Assembly: GCA_020637795.1 (NCBI GenBank)
Contig: JACKJT010000002.1
Location: 992,001-1,056,000, forward strand
Source: Hoeflea sp.
GTDB taxonomy: Bacteria > Pseudomonadota > Alphaproteobacteria > Rhizobiales > Rhizobiaceae
DNA: 64,000 nucleotides
Direction of reading: 5' to 3'
Position 1 is the first letter of the stretch. Every line of letters begins with the position of its first letter. The notes below the pieces were generated by a model. It was given only the letters and a program-made list of their open reading frames with translations. It was not told where the DNA came from and made no database searches. This document shows, in pieces, positions 1 to 8,139 of this stretch. The position numbers and the translations under genes are program-made.

Positions 1-1
1 G

Positions 2-535
2 GACGTCGAGATCATGAACGGCAGGCTCGACGCCGAGAAGCTGGAAAACCTGGCGAAGTTGCGCGTCATCGACCCGAAGGCCGCCGACGCCATCTATATC
101 TGCGGCCCCGAGCCGATGATCCGCTCGGCGTCCGCCGCCATGGCCACGCTCGGCGTTGACCAGGACAGGATCAAGTTCGAACTCTTCACCCCGGCCCCCG
201 GCGCGAAACCGGCGCCGGCGAAAACCAATGGCGCGGCCGTCAACGGGGCCAAGCACGGCGCCTCGGTCGAGATCATCCTCGACGGCGCCCGCCGCACCAT
301 CGAGGTCGACGCGGCCCAGGACACGGTGCTGACGGCAGCGATGAAGGCCGGGCTCGACCTGCCCTATTCCTGCGCCGGCGGCATGTGCTGCACCTGCCGC
401 TGCAAGATCGTCGAGGGCGCCGCCACCATGGACGAGAATTTCTCGCTCGAACCCTGGGAAATCGAGGCCGGCTTCACCCTCTCCTGCCAGGCCCGGCCCG
501 ACACCGACAGACTGGTGCTGGATTTCGACGCGTAG
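2..535 (+). CDS. paaE: Phenylacetyl-CoA epoxidase reductase subunit (PaaE-like), 3' part
   Basis: The frame is open from the window edge, so this is the C-terminal part of a longer protein. It starts inside the NAD-binding half of a ferredoxin-NADP reductase-like domain (the stretch IYICGPEPMI is the usual end of that fold). After an Ala/Pro linker comes a plant-type 2Fe-2S ferredoxin domain with the cysteine pattern C-x4-C-x2-C (SCAGGMCCTC) and a fourth Cys in LSCQARP. This reductase-then-ferredoxin order is that of PaaE, which passes electrons from NADPH to the PaaABCD di-iron epoxidase of aerobic phenylacetate breakdown. The other paa genes would lie to the left, outside the window, so a related oxygenase reductase cannot be fully excluded. 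Confidence 0.8.
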   Translation, partial: DVEIMNGRLDAEKLENLAKLRVIDPKAADAIYICGPEPMIRSASAAMATLGVDQDRIKFELFTPAPGAKPAPAKTNGAAVNGAKHGASVEIILDGARRTIEVDAAQDTVLTAAMKAGLDLPYSCAGGMCCTCRCKIVEGAATMDENFSLEPWEIEAGFTLSCQARPDTDRLVLDFDA

Positions 536-1418
536 TAGGGATCTCGCCGCGCCGCCATCCGCACAGCCGGAAACGGGCCCGCGCGGCAAGACCGCCGGGG
601 TGTGAGAGGAAATTCAGTCCGGAGGGCCGCGCGAAGGCAGTGCCTCTGGTAGAATGGGTAGTAGGGTGGCGCTGCTCTCGCGCGCGGCCCGGAACTCGCC
701 GGATGGCGTCCCCACCCGACAGGCGGCAGCCTCGCAGACACGCGGAGGTTGGCTTTCTGGCCTGCCCCTCTTCAGGGCCCTGTCGCCCGGGTTGCCCCGG
801 CCGCGGCCTGGACGGGCCGCGGGAGCTGCTTTGGGCGTGGTTCCGGCACGGACCCTGCTTGGCTTTCGCGAAGCATGTCCGCCACAGGCCCGCGCCGCTG
901 TCCCGCCCCACCCCGCTTGACGCGGACTTCAGGAACAGGACCCCGGCCCGGTGGCTGGCTTTGCGCGCCGCTCCCGAAAGAGCGCCGCCCGCCAGCGGAA
1001 CCACGTTGGCCACCGCCTCCCCTTGGGCCGCGCCCTACGTCGGGACGCCGCCACCGGGGCATTCCCTCCCGCCTGCATCGAAACGTTCGCGATCCATCCG
1101 GCAGCGGGAGCAGACCGAGTCTGACACGGGGATGGAGGGTGTGGACAAAACGGGGTGGGTTTTGCGGATAAAGGGCGGGATTGCTGGGGTGGTGGGGCGG
1201 GAATGTGCACGGGGGGGGGTGGAGTTCGGGTTGGCGCCAAAGGTCATGATCATCGGTGCTTTTGCCGTACAAGCGGTTGAGCAGTGTTCGAGCAATCGCT
1301 CACCCTATAGGAGCATTGTGGGACGATCCAATCGCTGCAAAGAGCCTTAGGGGCCGGATTTTAGCCCCCACCCCCACAACTGCACGCGGTGTTCTCGATA
1401 AAGTGGGAGTGTAACCGG
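536..1418. other. 883-bp gene-free, GC-rich spacer
   Basis: Several long open frames cross this stretch on both strands, but they overlap one another and their translations are Arg/Pro/Gly-rich with no recognisable motif, as expected from chance frames in GC-rich DNA. I see no tRNA, rRNA or convincing repeat. G and C homopolymer runs near 1145-1220 look non-coding. The right end borders the AT-richer two-gene segment that follows, so this may be a decayed region or an island flank. Confidence 0.5.
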
Positions 1419-2162
1419 TCAGTCTTGCTTCCTCTCGGCAGCCGCGCCGTCTGCCATTAGCGTTTCGCATGCCAGCACCAACTGGCGACCATACTGATCA
1501 GACGCATCGAGCACGCTCTTTTCGGACACTCCAAAGAGAAAAAAGAGTGCATGCAAAATGCCCACGACGAGCACCGTACCGTATTGAGGCAACGGTACCC
1601 AATCGGCGCTCCAGAGCATCCATACACTAGCGGCAACAACGACCGCGTTAATTAGCAAACCGATCCACTTAAGGCCAAACAGGTTGCGACGGAAGCCGTA
1701 GACAACGTTCTCTTCAAAAAGAACCATGAATTTTGATTGGTCGCGAGTACGCTCCCGCAACCAGTTGCCGGCCAGTACGTAAAAGGCGTCAGCCTTATCA
1801 GAATTCTTAGTTTCGGAAGACACCGTTGGAGCTCTTTCATCGAGCTCCGACGCTAGGAAGGCAATGTAACGGGCCTTCGACTTCGTGTCGATCACCTTGT
1901 CCCTATGTCTCAAAACCGTAGGAAATGGTCGACCACCGGAGGACGCGAACATCTGTTTCTCGACACGCCGACCAAGCCGCCGTGAAAGATCCGAGAAGCC
2001 GAAGAATAGGACTGCGACCGCAGTGGTGATTAGCACCTGCGGTAACCCGAGCTTGTCCCAATCAGCGGCAAAGCTCGCGAGCGCAAAGACAATCATCGGG
2101 GCAATCGCAAGAACGGCAGGAAACAACCGGGCGCGGATCACATAAGTATCAAGCCTCTCCAT
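1419..2162 (-). CDS. Predicted four-helix membrane protein paired with an MBL-fold protein
   Basis: The protein is 247 residues from the ATG at 2162. Hydrophobic segments lie at about 13-33, 41-58, 166-184 and 194-212, so two helical hairpins flank a polar, presumably cytosolic, centre of about 100 residues. I do not recognise the family. The layout recalls small 4TM proteins that act as membrane effectors in some bacterial defence operons, but that is analogy only. The upstream MBL gene stops at 2167, leaving 4 nt before this start, so the two are probably translationally coupled and work together. An earlier in-frame start at 2195 would overlap the MBL gene. Base composition is visibly poorer in G+C than the neighbours, which suggests transfer. 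Confidence 0.7.
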   Translation of the reverse strand: MERLDTYVIRARLFPAVLAIAPMIVFALASFAADWDKLGLPQVLITTAVAVLFFGFSDLSRRLGRRVEKQMFASSGGRPFPTVLRHRDKVIDTKSKARYIAFLASELDERAPTVSSETKNSDKADAFYVLAGNWLRERTRDQSKFMVLFEENVVYGFRRNLFGLKWIGLLINAVVVAASVWMLWSADWVPLPQYGTVLVVGILHALFFLFGVSEKSVLDASDQYGRQLVLACETLMADGAAAERKQD

Positions 2163-2166
2163 TAAC

Positions 2167-3231
2167 CTATTCCGTGTACAAGGACGTGAAGGCAATTGCC
2201 GAGATCACGTTCGATCCAGCTCGACTTGGCATATCGTGACGGTGCCCAATCCAGGTTTCATTCGTCTTGTAGACGGGGTAGCCGCGGCGCAGAAAGGCGT
2301 TCGACACACGCCGCTTCGGATACTCCGGCTTGTTACTACCGACGGAGCAGAATGCCGTACCTCGCGTAGCACTTCCTTCCGGCAGAGCGTTGCCAAGCCA
2401 GCGGTTGAGAACGGTCGGTGTGACATTGCGGCGGCTCCCGTGGTGGGGAACCTGGACAAAGTTCGGGGAAGACAGGCGCCCTAGGCGTGCTGCTGCATCT
2501 GCCGCCCGGCCCAAAGCGTCCGGGCCAGCATCGGCTGTCAAAAGCGCGGTACGCCCATCGAAATTCGCGAGCTGGACAACGCTGGACTCATTTGAGGGTG
2601 ACGTGGGAGCTGGATTTTCCTCAAGCGCTTCAGTCCCCCACGTCTCGAAAAAGTGCGCCATTTGTTTAATTGCCTCACCCAGCCTGGCAACGATACCCTT
2701 CACCGGCTTCACATAACTCGTAGGGGTGTGATCGAACTGCGGGATGAGCTCCAAATAACGCTCGCGTGTGGGCGCCATAACTGTGAATGCGCCGATCTGC
2801 GTGTACGTGAAGACGTCGTTGATCGGGATGCCCTTGCTGTTGGCGAGCTCTTCGAGCTTCGCCAACAGCGGATACCCATCCCGAATCGTCTTGGCCAGGC
2901 CTTCAACCGTATAGCTCCCGTGGAATGCGCCGAGGATCTCGGCAGCAAAGCGCCAAGGACGGTTCATCCAGAGTGTTCCAACATCGAAATGCTCGACTAC
3001 ACTGATAAGCCCCGCCGCATGATCGTTATCGGCGTGTGAAAGGACTACATGATCAATGAATGTGGGCGCTCCGTAGAACGCTTGTAGATGATCTATTATG
3101 GCCTGCCCGGTTGGAGCGTAACCGCCATCCACTACGTAAATAGTGTGCCCGATAAGCGCATTCCCATGGCGGACACATATAGCATCCCCATTGCTGCCCC
3201 CCACTGGGAGAAAGTCAATCTCGTATCCCAT
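2167..3231 (-). CDS. ComEC/Rec2-like metallo-beta-lactamase-fold protein
   Basis: The start ATG at 3231 is chosen because AGAGGT sits just upstream; an in-frame start at 3288 would add a Cys-rich leader. The protein is 354 residues. It carries the MBL metal-binding signature SHADNDH at about 65-71 (H-x-D-x-D-H), a TADAG strand and a VPHHGSRRN motif, the pattern of the soluble MBL domain found in ComEC/Rec2 relatives. There is no membrane or competence domain, so it is not ComEC itself; a phosphodiesterase or nuclease-like hydrolase is the usual guess. It is the first gene of a two-gene operon with the 4TM protein. AT-richer composition suggests recent acquisition. The substrate is unknown. 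Confidence 0.8.
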   Translation of the reverse strand: MGYEIDFLPVGGSNGDAICVRHGNALIGHTIYVVDGGYAPTGQAIIDHLQAFYGAPTFIDHVVLSHADNDHAAGLISVVEHFDVGTLWMNRPWRFAAEILGAFHGSYTVEGLAKTIRDGYPLLAKLEELANSKGIPINDVFTYTQIGAFTVMAPTRERYLELIPQFDHTPTSYVKPVKGIVARLGEAIKQMAHFFETWGTEALEENPAPTSPSNESSVVQLANFDGRTALLTADAGPDALGRAADAAARLGRLSSPNFVQVPHHGSRRNVTPTVLNRWLGNALPEGSATRGTAFCSVGSNKPEYPKRRVSNAFLRRGYPVYKTNETWIGHRHDMPSRAGSNVISAIAFTSLYTE

Positions 3232-3573
3232 GTTGCAGACCTCTAAATTGCCACAGGAGCACAAGACACAACTTTTTCGAGCAAGCACAAAAACAGGAAG
3301 CTTGAGCTGTCCACTGTCGAGGCACAGCCGACTTTTGCACGTCGTTACCTTAACGTTATGCCGCGCTCAGAAACTGGTTATTATCATCTCTGGCTTGGGA
3401 ACATCAGTCCACTTCGGATTAACTTCCGACCGTTGCATCCGGTGTAAAGTGTCAGCTTATCGTATTTCTGAACAGCCGTCGGTAAGGATCCGGCCCTATT
3501 TCTAGCTGTAAGTTACCGACGCGCGGATCGGCTACTTTAATGACTGAATCGAACCCAAGCCGCAGCCACCCCC
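3232..3573. other. Intergenic stretch upstream of the MBL/4TM pair
   Basis: About 340 bp of AT-richer DNA. It must hold the promoter of the minus-strand MBL/4TM operon, but I see no convincing -35/-10 pair, operator or terminator. No credible short gene was found. Confidence 0.4.
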
Positions 3574-4191
3574 TCACCCGATCGCCGCGACAATCTTCCG
3601 CAACTCCGCGTTCCGGGCGCCCAGCATCAGCACGTTCCTGAGTGCCGTCTTCGGGTCGGCGGTGCGGAACAGGACGCCGTTGTCGCGGATGTCGCGGTTG
3701 ACCACGGGGCGCGGGGTTGCGCCGGGCTCGGTCGCTTCGCCGGGCTTCATCGCCACGGCGAAATACATCCGCGCGTAGCCGGGGCTGACATGGCTGAAGA
3801 AGTGTTCGTCGCCGCTGATCTCGGCTGAGAAATTGGCGATGTAGAAGCCCCAGGCGACATCCTTGTGCTCGGCGATATCGGTCTTCGAGGCGGTGACGTG
3901 GACGTAGCCGAGATGCGGCGCGGTCGCCAGCGTCTTGTGGAAAATGATCTCGGGAAAGCGAATCTTGCGGTGGAAGCTGTTGAGCCGCTGGTGCGTCTTC
4001 TTGCCGGCGCTCTCGAGCCGCTTGCCGGTGCGCTCGGCCACCTCCTCCTCGGTCAGGTAGCGCCGCTCTTCCTCGACCCAGTCCTGCTGGCGGCTGATGC
4101 GCCCGGTCCGGAGAAAATTGGTGTAGATCGCCAGCCCCGGACCGGATGCCTGCGGCGGTGTCTTGGATGCGTAGTATCTGAACATCGACAT
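3574..4191 (-). CDS. Hypothetical protein, tentatively DUF6656-like
   Basis: The protein is 205 residues from ATG 4191; ATGs at 4218 and 4185 are also possible and none has a strong Shine-Dalgarno sequence. No signal peptide or membrane helix is visible. The sequence is rich in charged and aromatic residues, with conserved-looking stretches such as WVEEERRYLT and NGVLFRTADPKTALRN. From memory it resembles a rhizobial family of unknown function (DUF6656), but I could not verify this. It stands alone on the minus strand, and its codon use looks like the core genome rather than the AT-richer pair beside it. Confidence 0.7.
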   Translation of the reverse strand: MSMFRYYASKTPPQASGPGLAIYTNFLRTGRISRQQDWVEEERRYLTEEEVAERTGKRLESAGKKTHQRLNSFHRKIRFPEIIFHKTLATAPHLGYVHVTASKTDIAEHKDVAWGFYIANFSAEISGDEHFFSHVSPGYARMYFAVAMKPGEATEPGATPRPVVNRDIRDNGVLFRTADPKTALRNVLMLGARNAELRKIVAAIG

Positions 4192-4457
4192 TTTGCGACC
4201 GAGCCCCGGTTTCGCCAAGCCAATTCCGGCGACAGGCAGACCCGGTCTCGCCTCCGGAATTGCATGAAAACAACAAGATAGGACTTTATCGCCGATTCTG
4301 CCGCCGGCTGAAAAGCTCTAACAATCTATGAACGCAAATGGTTAACCAATTGCTGTTGCCCGGAGCTTGCCGCGCGGAGACGGTGGCCGGTGCGAGGAGC
4401 CGGGCGACAAGCCCGGCCGCGCTTGAGGCGCCCCCGGGGCAACAGTGGCGCCCGGCC

Positions 4458-5393
4458 TCAGCGCCCCTTGAGCGCCAGGTAGACCGCGTGCGCGATCATC
4501 ACGTCGAGATGGGCGCCGCCGCCGTTCTTGAAGAGGGTGATCTCGTCGGGCGAGTGGCGGCTGGTGCGGCCGTGCACCAGCGCGTGCAGGTCGCCCTGAA
4601 TGTCCTCGCGGGAAATCACGCCCGCGGCCATCGGGATCATCACCTCGCCGATATGGCCGACGGTGGTGGCGAAACTGTCGACGAACAGCCGCCCGCGGGT
4701 CAGCGCCGCGTCGTCCGCCTCGCGCATCGACGGCGTGTAGGCGCCCACGAGATCGACATGGGTGCCGGGTTTGAGCGCCTCGCCCCTGATCAGCGGCTCG
4801 GTCGACATGGTGGCCGACGAGATCAGGTCGGCACGCGAGACCGCCTCGTCGAGATCGGCGACCACCTCGGCGCTGACGCCGTCAGCCTCGAGCGCCCGCG
4901 CAAGCGCCTCGGCGCGCTCTTGGCCCCGGTTCCACACCAGCACGGTTTCGAGCGACGGCCGCATCGCCCGGTGCGCGTCGATCAGCGGCCGCGCCATCGA
5001 GCCGGCGCCGACCATCAGCATGGTGGCGGCATCCTGCCGCGCAAGGCAGGAGGCGCCGAGCGCCGAATCGCCCGCCGTCTTCCAGGCGGTCAGATCGACC
5101 CCCTCGAGCACCGCGACCACGTCGCCGCGCGCCTCGTCGAACAAGAGCACCTGCCCCTGCACCGAGGGCATCGGCGGGGTCTGGGATGGATTGTCGGGAT
5201 AAATCGTCACCGCCTTGACGCCGGAGGCGAGGCCGGGGATCCAGGCGGTCCTGACCAGCATCTTGCGGCCCGTCTGCTCGATCAGCGAATCGCGCAAGTC
5301 CGCCGGCGGCATCAGGTGGCCGGCCCTGAGCGCCTCCACCGCGAACGGCCAGGAACAGACGGAACGGATATCGCTACCGGTGACAATGCGCAT
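4458..5393 (-). CDS. Ornithine cyclodeaminase / mu-crystallin family protein
   Basis: A 311-residue protein of the usual length for the family. A Rossmann motif LMVGAGSMARPL begins near residue 129, preceded by LTAWKTAGDSALGA, which matches the substrate and cofactor region of ornithine cyclodeaminase-like enzymes; KNGGGAHLD near the C-terminus is also typical. Family members include ornithine cyclodeaminase (ornithine to proline plus ammonia), alanine dehydrogenase of the archaeal type and delta1-pyrroline-2-carboxylate reductase of hydroxyproline catabolism. The sequence alone does not separate these, and the neighbours give no pathway clue. Confidence 0.88.
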   Translation of the reverse strand: MRIVTGSDIRSVCSWPFAVEALRAGHLMPPADLRDSLIEQTGRKMLVRTAWIPGLASGVKAVTIYPDNPSQTPPMPSVQGQVLLFDEARGDVVAVLEGVDLTAWKTAGDSALGASCLARQDAATMLMVGAGSMARPLIDAHRAMRPSLETVLVWNRGQERAEALARALEADGVSAEVVADLDEAVSRADLISSATMSTEPLIRGEALKPGTHVDLVGAYTPSMREADDAALTRGRLFVDSFATTVGHIGEVMIPMAAGVISREDIQGDLHALVHGRTSRHSPDEITLFKNGGGAHLDVMIAHAVYLALKGR

Positions 5394-5580
5394 GCTGGTT
5401 TCCCCGTGTGTCGTAGTGTGTCTCGCGATCTGTATCGCAGTCCTGCCGCACCCTATGCGCCCCGGCGCACCTCGCGCAACCCGTGCGGACAGGTCGACCC
5501 GGTCCTGCCCCCGGTCCGGCCCCCGGTTCTGCCAGAGCCGCGGTGCAAGACCGGCATCGGCGCCGAAGCCGCAAACGAAA

Positions 5581-5610
5581 ACGGGCCGGTGACGCGGTGC
5601 ACCGGCCCGT
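5581..5610 (-). terminator. Rho-independent terminator after the phasin gene
   Basis: A perfect 11-bp stem (5581-5591 with 5600-5610) with an 8-nt loop. On the minus strand it is followed by TTTTCGTTT. It lies 23 bp beyond the phasin stop codon. Confidence 0.85.
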
Positions 5611-5633
5611 AAGATCGAAGTGGCCGATAAAGC

Positions 5634-6071
5634 CTATTTCTTGCCCTGGCCGGTCATCGCCTTGCGCGCTTCCTCGAGCGTCTCCTGCATGTTCTGCTGC
5701 AGCACCTTGAAGGCGTCGTTGGAGGATTTCTGCGCCAGTTCGGCGATCTCGGAGGTGTTCTGGATCGCCTTCTCGAACGAGCGCTTGGCGAACTCCGTCT
5801 GCGCCGCCATCAGGCTCTGCGGATCAGTGCCGCCCTTGACCTTCTCGGCCATTGCAGAAATCTCGTCGAGCGCTTCCTGCACCATCTCGCGCTGCTTGGC
5901 CAGGATCGAGCTCGCTCCCGAGCCGGCGGTCTTGGCCGCGGTATCAAGCGCCAGCAGGTTCTTCTTGTGGCGATCGACGATCGCCTCGAGGTCGGGGGTG
6001 GGCAGCTTCATGTCCTTGCCGAAATTCATGAACATCGAAACCAGGTCGTCGGTGGCCTTCTTGCCAGTCAT
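5634..6071 (-). CDS. Phasin family protein
   Basis: The start ATG at 6071 is set by GGAGG a few bases upstream, giving 145 residues. The product is almost entirely alpha-helical, rich in Ala, Gln, Glu and Lys, with no membrane segment, and matches phasins that coat polyhydroxyalkanoate granules and control their number and size. The stretch PQSLMAAQTEFAKRSFEKA is the usual core of the family. It is a single-gene unit closed by a strong terminator, in line with the high expression typical of phasins. No PHA synthase gene lies in the window. Confidence 0.88.
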   Translation of the reverse strand: MTGKKATDDLVSMFMNFGKDMKLPTPDLEAIVDRHKKNLLALDTAAKTAGSGASSILAKQREMVQEALDEISAMAEKVKGGTDPQSLMAAQTEFAKRSFEKAIQNTSEIAELAQKSSNDAFKVLQQNMQETLEEARKAMTGQGKK

Positions 6072-6251
6072 GGAAATCCTCCGGGTTGCGGCGGGCGCGC
6101 CCGCCGGTTGCACTGCCCCCGACTATACAGATCCCGGCCGCAAGCCCCAACGGTTTATCCGCCGCACCCGGACAGAACCGTATTTTCCATTTCCGGTCAG
6201 GGACTTGGCGGACAAAGCAGACTCATTTTGCCAGACAGTTGAATCGGTTTC

Positions 6252-6857
6252 TTATGTGAGCGATGCCGAAAGTGCGGGCGGCTCGCCGATCGGAACCGGC
6301 GGCGCAGGGAAGTTCCGGTCCTTGAGCCTGCGGGCGGCGAGCCTCAGCCCGTCGGCGACATTGATCCGCCCGACCGACTGGTCGCCGGCAAACTGCATCC
6401 GGGCGCCGAAGCGGCGCGCCAGCGCCTTCATCGCGTGGTTCTGCGAGCCGGTCATGACGATGATGGTGGAGATGTCGTTGTCCGATGCGGCGCGCAGCAT
6501 CGCCTTCAAGAGGATGGTGCCGAGCCCCTTGTGACGCCAGTCGGATGCCACCGAGAAGGCCGATTCGCCCTGCCCCGGCTCGATCCTGCCGCCGGTGTGC
6601 AGCTCGCCCACGCCGACCAGGTGATCCCCGGCAAAGGCGCCGATGACGATGGCCTCGTTCAGCGACCGGGCGATGTATTTGTCGAGCCAGTAGTCCGACA
6701 CCAGTCCGTTGAAACGGTCGCGGAAATCCTCGAAATGAAGCTCGTGGATATGGTCGCGGAAAGCGGTCGCGTCCGAGGGGCCGAGATATCTCAGCCGGAT
6801 GTCTTCGCCCAGGGCGAATTGCGGTTCACGCGGTTTGAACAGAAACTTCAAGAGCAT
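6252..6857 (-). CDS. GNAT family N-acetyltransferase
   Basis: ATG 6857 with GGAGG upstream gives 201 residues. One GNAT domain spans about 18-170: IRLRYLGPSD at the start of the fold, the acyl-CoA loop WRHKGLGTILL near residue 105, and a following strand IIVMTGSQNHAM. The C-terminal 25 residues are Pro-rich and probably disordered. GNAT enzymes transfer an acetyl group from acetyl-CoA to amines; the substrate is not predictable here. It sits alone between the phasin gene and the MBL/caspase operon, on the same strand but about 200 bp away from the latter. Confidence 0.85.
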   Translation of the reverse strand: MLLKFLFKPREPQFALGEDIRLRYLGPSDATAFRDHIHELHFEDFRDRFNGLVSDYWLDKYIARSLNEAIVIGAFAGDHLVGVGELHTGGRIEPGQGESAFSVASDWRHKGLGTILLKAMLRAASDNDISTIIVMTGSQNHAMKALARRFGARMQFAGDQSVGRINVADGLRLAARRLKDRNFPAPPVPIGEPPALSASLT

Positions 6858-7053
6858 TGTCGACCTCCAGCGGTCATTCCTCCCGAAATATCCTGGTCCT
6901 GATTTAATGCTGCAGCGCAACAAAATCAAGACACGAATATGTGACAAGGGTAACCCGAAGTGATGCGCCGTGCACCTCCCCTGCCATCGCTTTCCGGCAG
7001 TACCGCGACAGGTTCCTGGCCGCCGCTCCGGCCCTTCCGGGGGATGCCGGCGC

Positions 7054-8139
7054 TCAGAGAAGCCGGTGGCGCATGATGCCGTCCGGCTCGCCGGCGCCCG
7101 GCAGCTGCACGCTGTATCCGAAAGCCCGCTTCAGGCTCGCCTGGTCCCATTCGAGCATTTCCGCCGAGCGGTAATTGCCGATCAGCGAAAACCCGCCCTC
7201 ACGGGAAACCGCCAGCCGGGCGATCGCTTCCCGGTCGGGGTGGTCATGCCGCGAGCCGTCGGTGGAGACCAGGAAACTCTCGCAGTCGACCACGTCCAGC
7301 AGCGATGGCGGCAGGGTTCCCTGGCTGCCGTGGTGCGACAGCTTGAGCACGTCGACGGCGAGCTTGGAACCGCCGGTCAGCCGCCCGATCGACGCCTCCA
7401 TCGCCTCGCCATGGGCGTCACCCGCAAGCAGCGCCGTCTTGCCGCCGTATTCCAGCAGCAGGGCGATCGAGGAGCCGTTCGCCTTCGACGTGTCTTTCTT
7501 GTAGGGCGCCGCCGCAAGTTCCCTGACCTTGGCCACAGAAAGTCCGCCGAAGCGCTCCACCCCGTCATCCACCTCCGCCTCGGCCTGGACACCGGGGATC
7601 AGGCCGGCCTTTTCGCATTCCTTCTTCCAAATCGGCCTGAGCGATTCCAGCGCCGGCCAGTGCGGCGACAGCAGCGTGACCCGCATTCCGCCCGCAAGCT
7701 CGATGACCGGCAGCGGCCCGTTATCGCCGACGACCACCGACTGCTTGCCGAAGGCGCCGTTCCAGCTCCATTGCCTGTCGACGATGCCGTCGGTGAGCTG
7801 CTCGCCCTGTTTGGCGCCGAAGGTCTCGGCCCCGGTCGGCCGCGTCAGGTGGACATAGCCGTTGAACCACACGTCCCTGAACCGCACCGGCAGCGAAGGA
7901 TCCTTGATCAGCTTGAGCAGGCCCTCGATGTGATCGGCGTCGACATGGGTGCAGACCAGGAGGTCCAGCTCGCGCTCGGCGTCCGGCAAGGCGTCGAACC
8001 GCTGCCGGAGCGTGTCGTAGGCGCTGGACCGGCCGCCGTCGATCAGGATCCGGTGGGTTTGGCTCTCGTCGCCGTACTCGATCCAGATACAGTCGCCCTC
8101 GCGCGCCGGCAGCATGTCGATCGTAAAGAAATCAGTCAC
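7054..8139 (-). CDS. ComEC/Rec2-like MBL-fold hydrolase, third gene of the caspase operon
   Basis: A 361-residue protein starting at GTG 8139; GAGGG upstream supports this start, which overlaps the preceding gene by 8 nt. It has the MBL metal signature THVDADH at about 64-70, then GDAH, LSHHGSQGT and a late histidine in SRHDHPD, so all metal ligands expected of the ComEC/Rec2-like branch appear intact. No membrane helices or signal peptide are visible. Such soluble enzymes hydrolyse phosphodiester or other ester bonds. Here the partner genes are a caspase-like protease and an unknown protein, so it may make or remove a signal, or be an effector; this is inference. It is related in fold but not closely in sequence to the MBL protein at 2167-3231. 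Confidence 0.85.
   Translation of the reverse strand: MTDFFTIDMLPAREGDCIWIEYGDESQTHRILIDGGRSSAYDTLRQRFDALPDAERELDLLVCTHVDADHIEGLLKLIKDPSLPVRFRDVWFNGYVHLTRPTGAETFGAKQGEQLTDGIVDRQWSWNGAFGKQSVVVGDNGPLPVIELAGGMRVTLLSPHWPALESLRPIWKKECEKAGLIPGVQAEAEVDDGVERFGGLSVAKVRELAAAPYKKDTSKANGSSIALLLEYGGKTALLAGDAHGEAMEASIGRLTGGSKLAVDVLKLSHHGSQGTLPPSLLDVVDCESFLVSTDGSRHDHPDREAIARLAVSREGGFSLIGNYRSAEMLEWDQASLKRAFGYSVQLPGAGEPDGIMRHRLL

Noticed and set aside
385..1350. A 321-residue open frame in the spacer after paaE
   Set aside because: It starts inside paaE in another frame, is Arg/Pro-rich and has competing frames on both strands.
2167..3231. Competence protein ComEC
   Set aside because: Only the soluble MBL domain is present; the membrane channel domains that define ComEC are missing, as also in the second MBL protein at 7054-8139.
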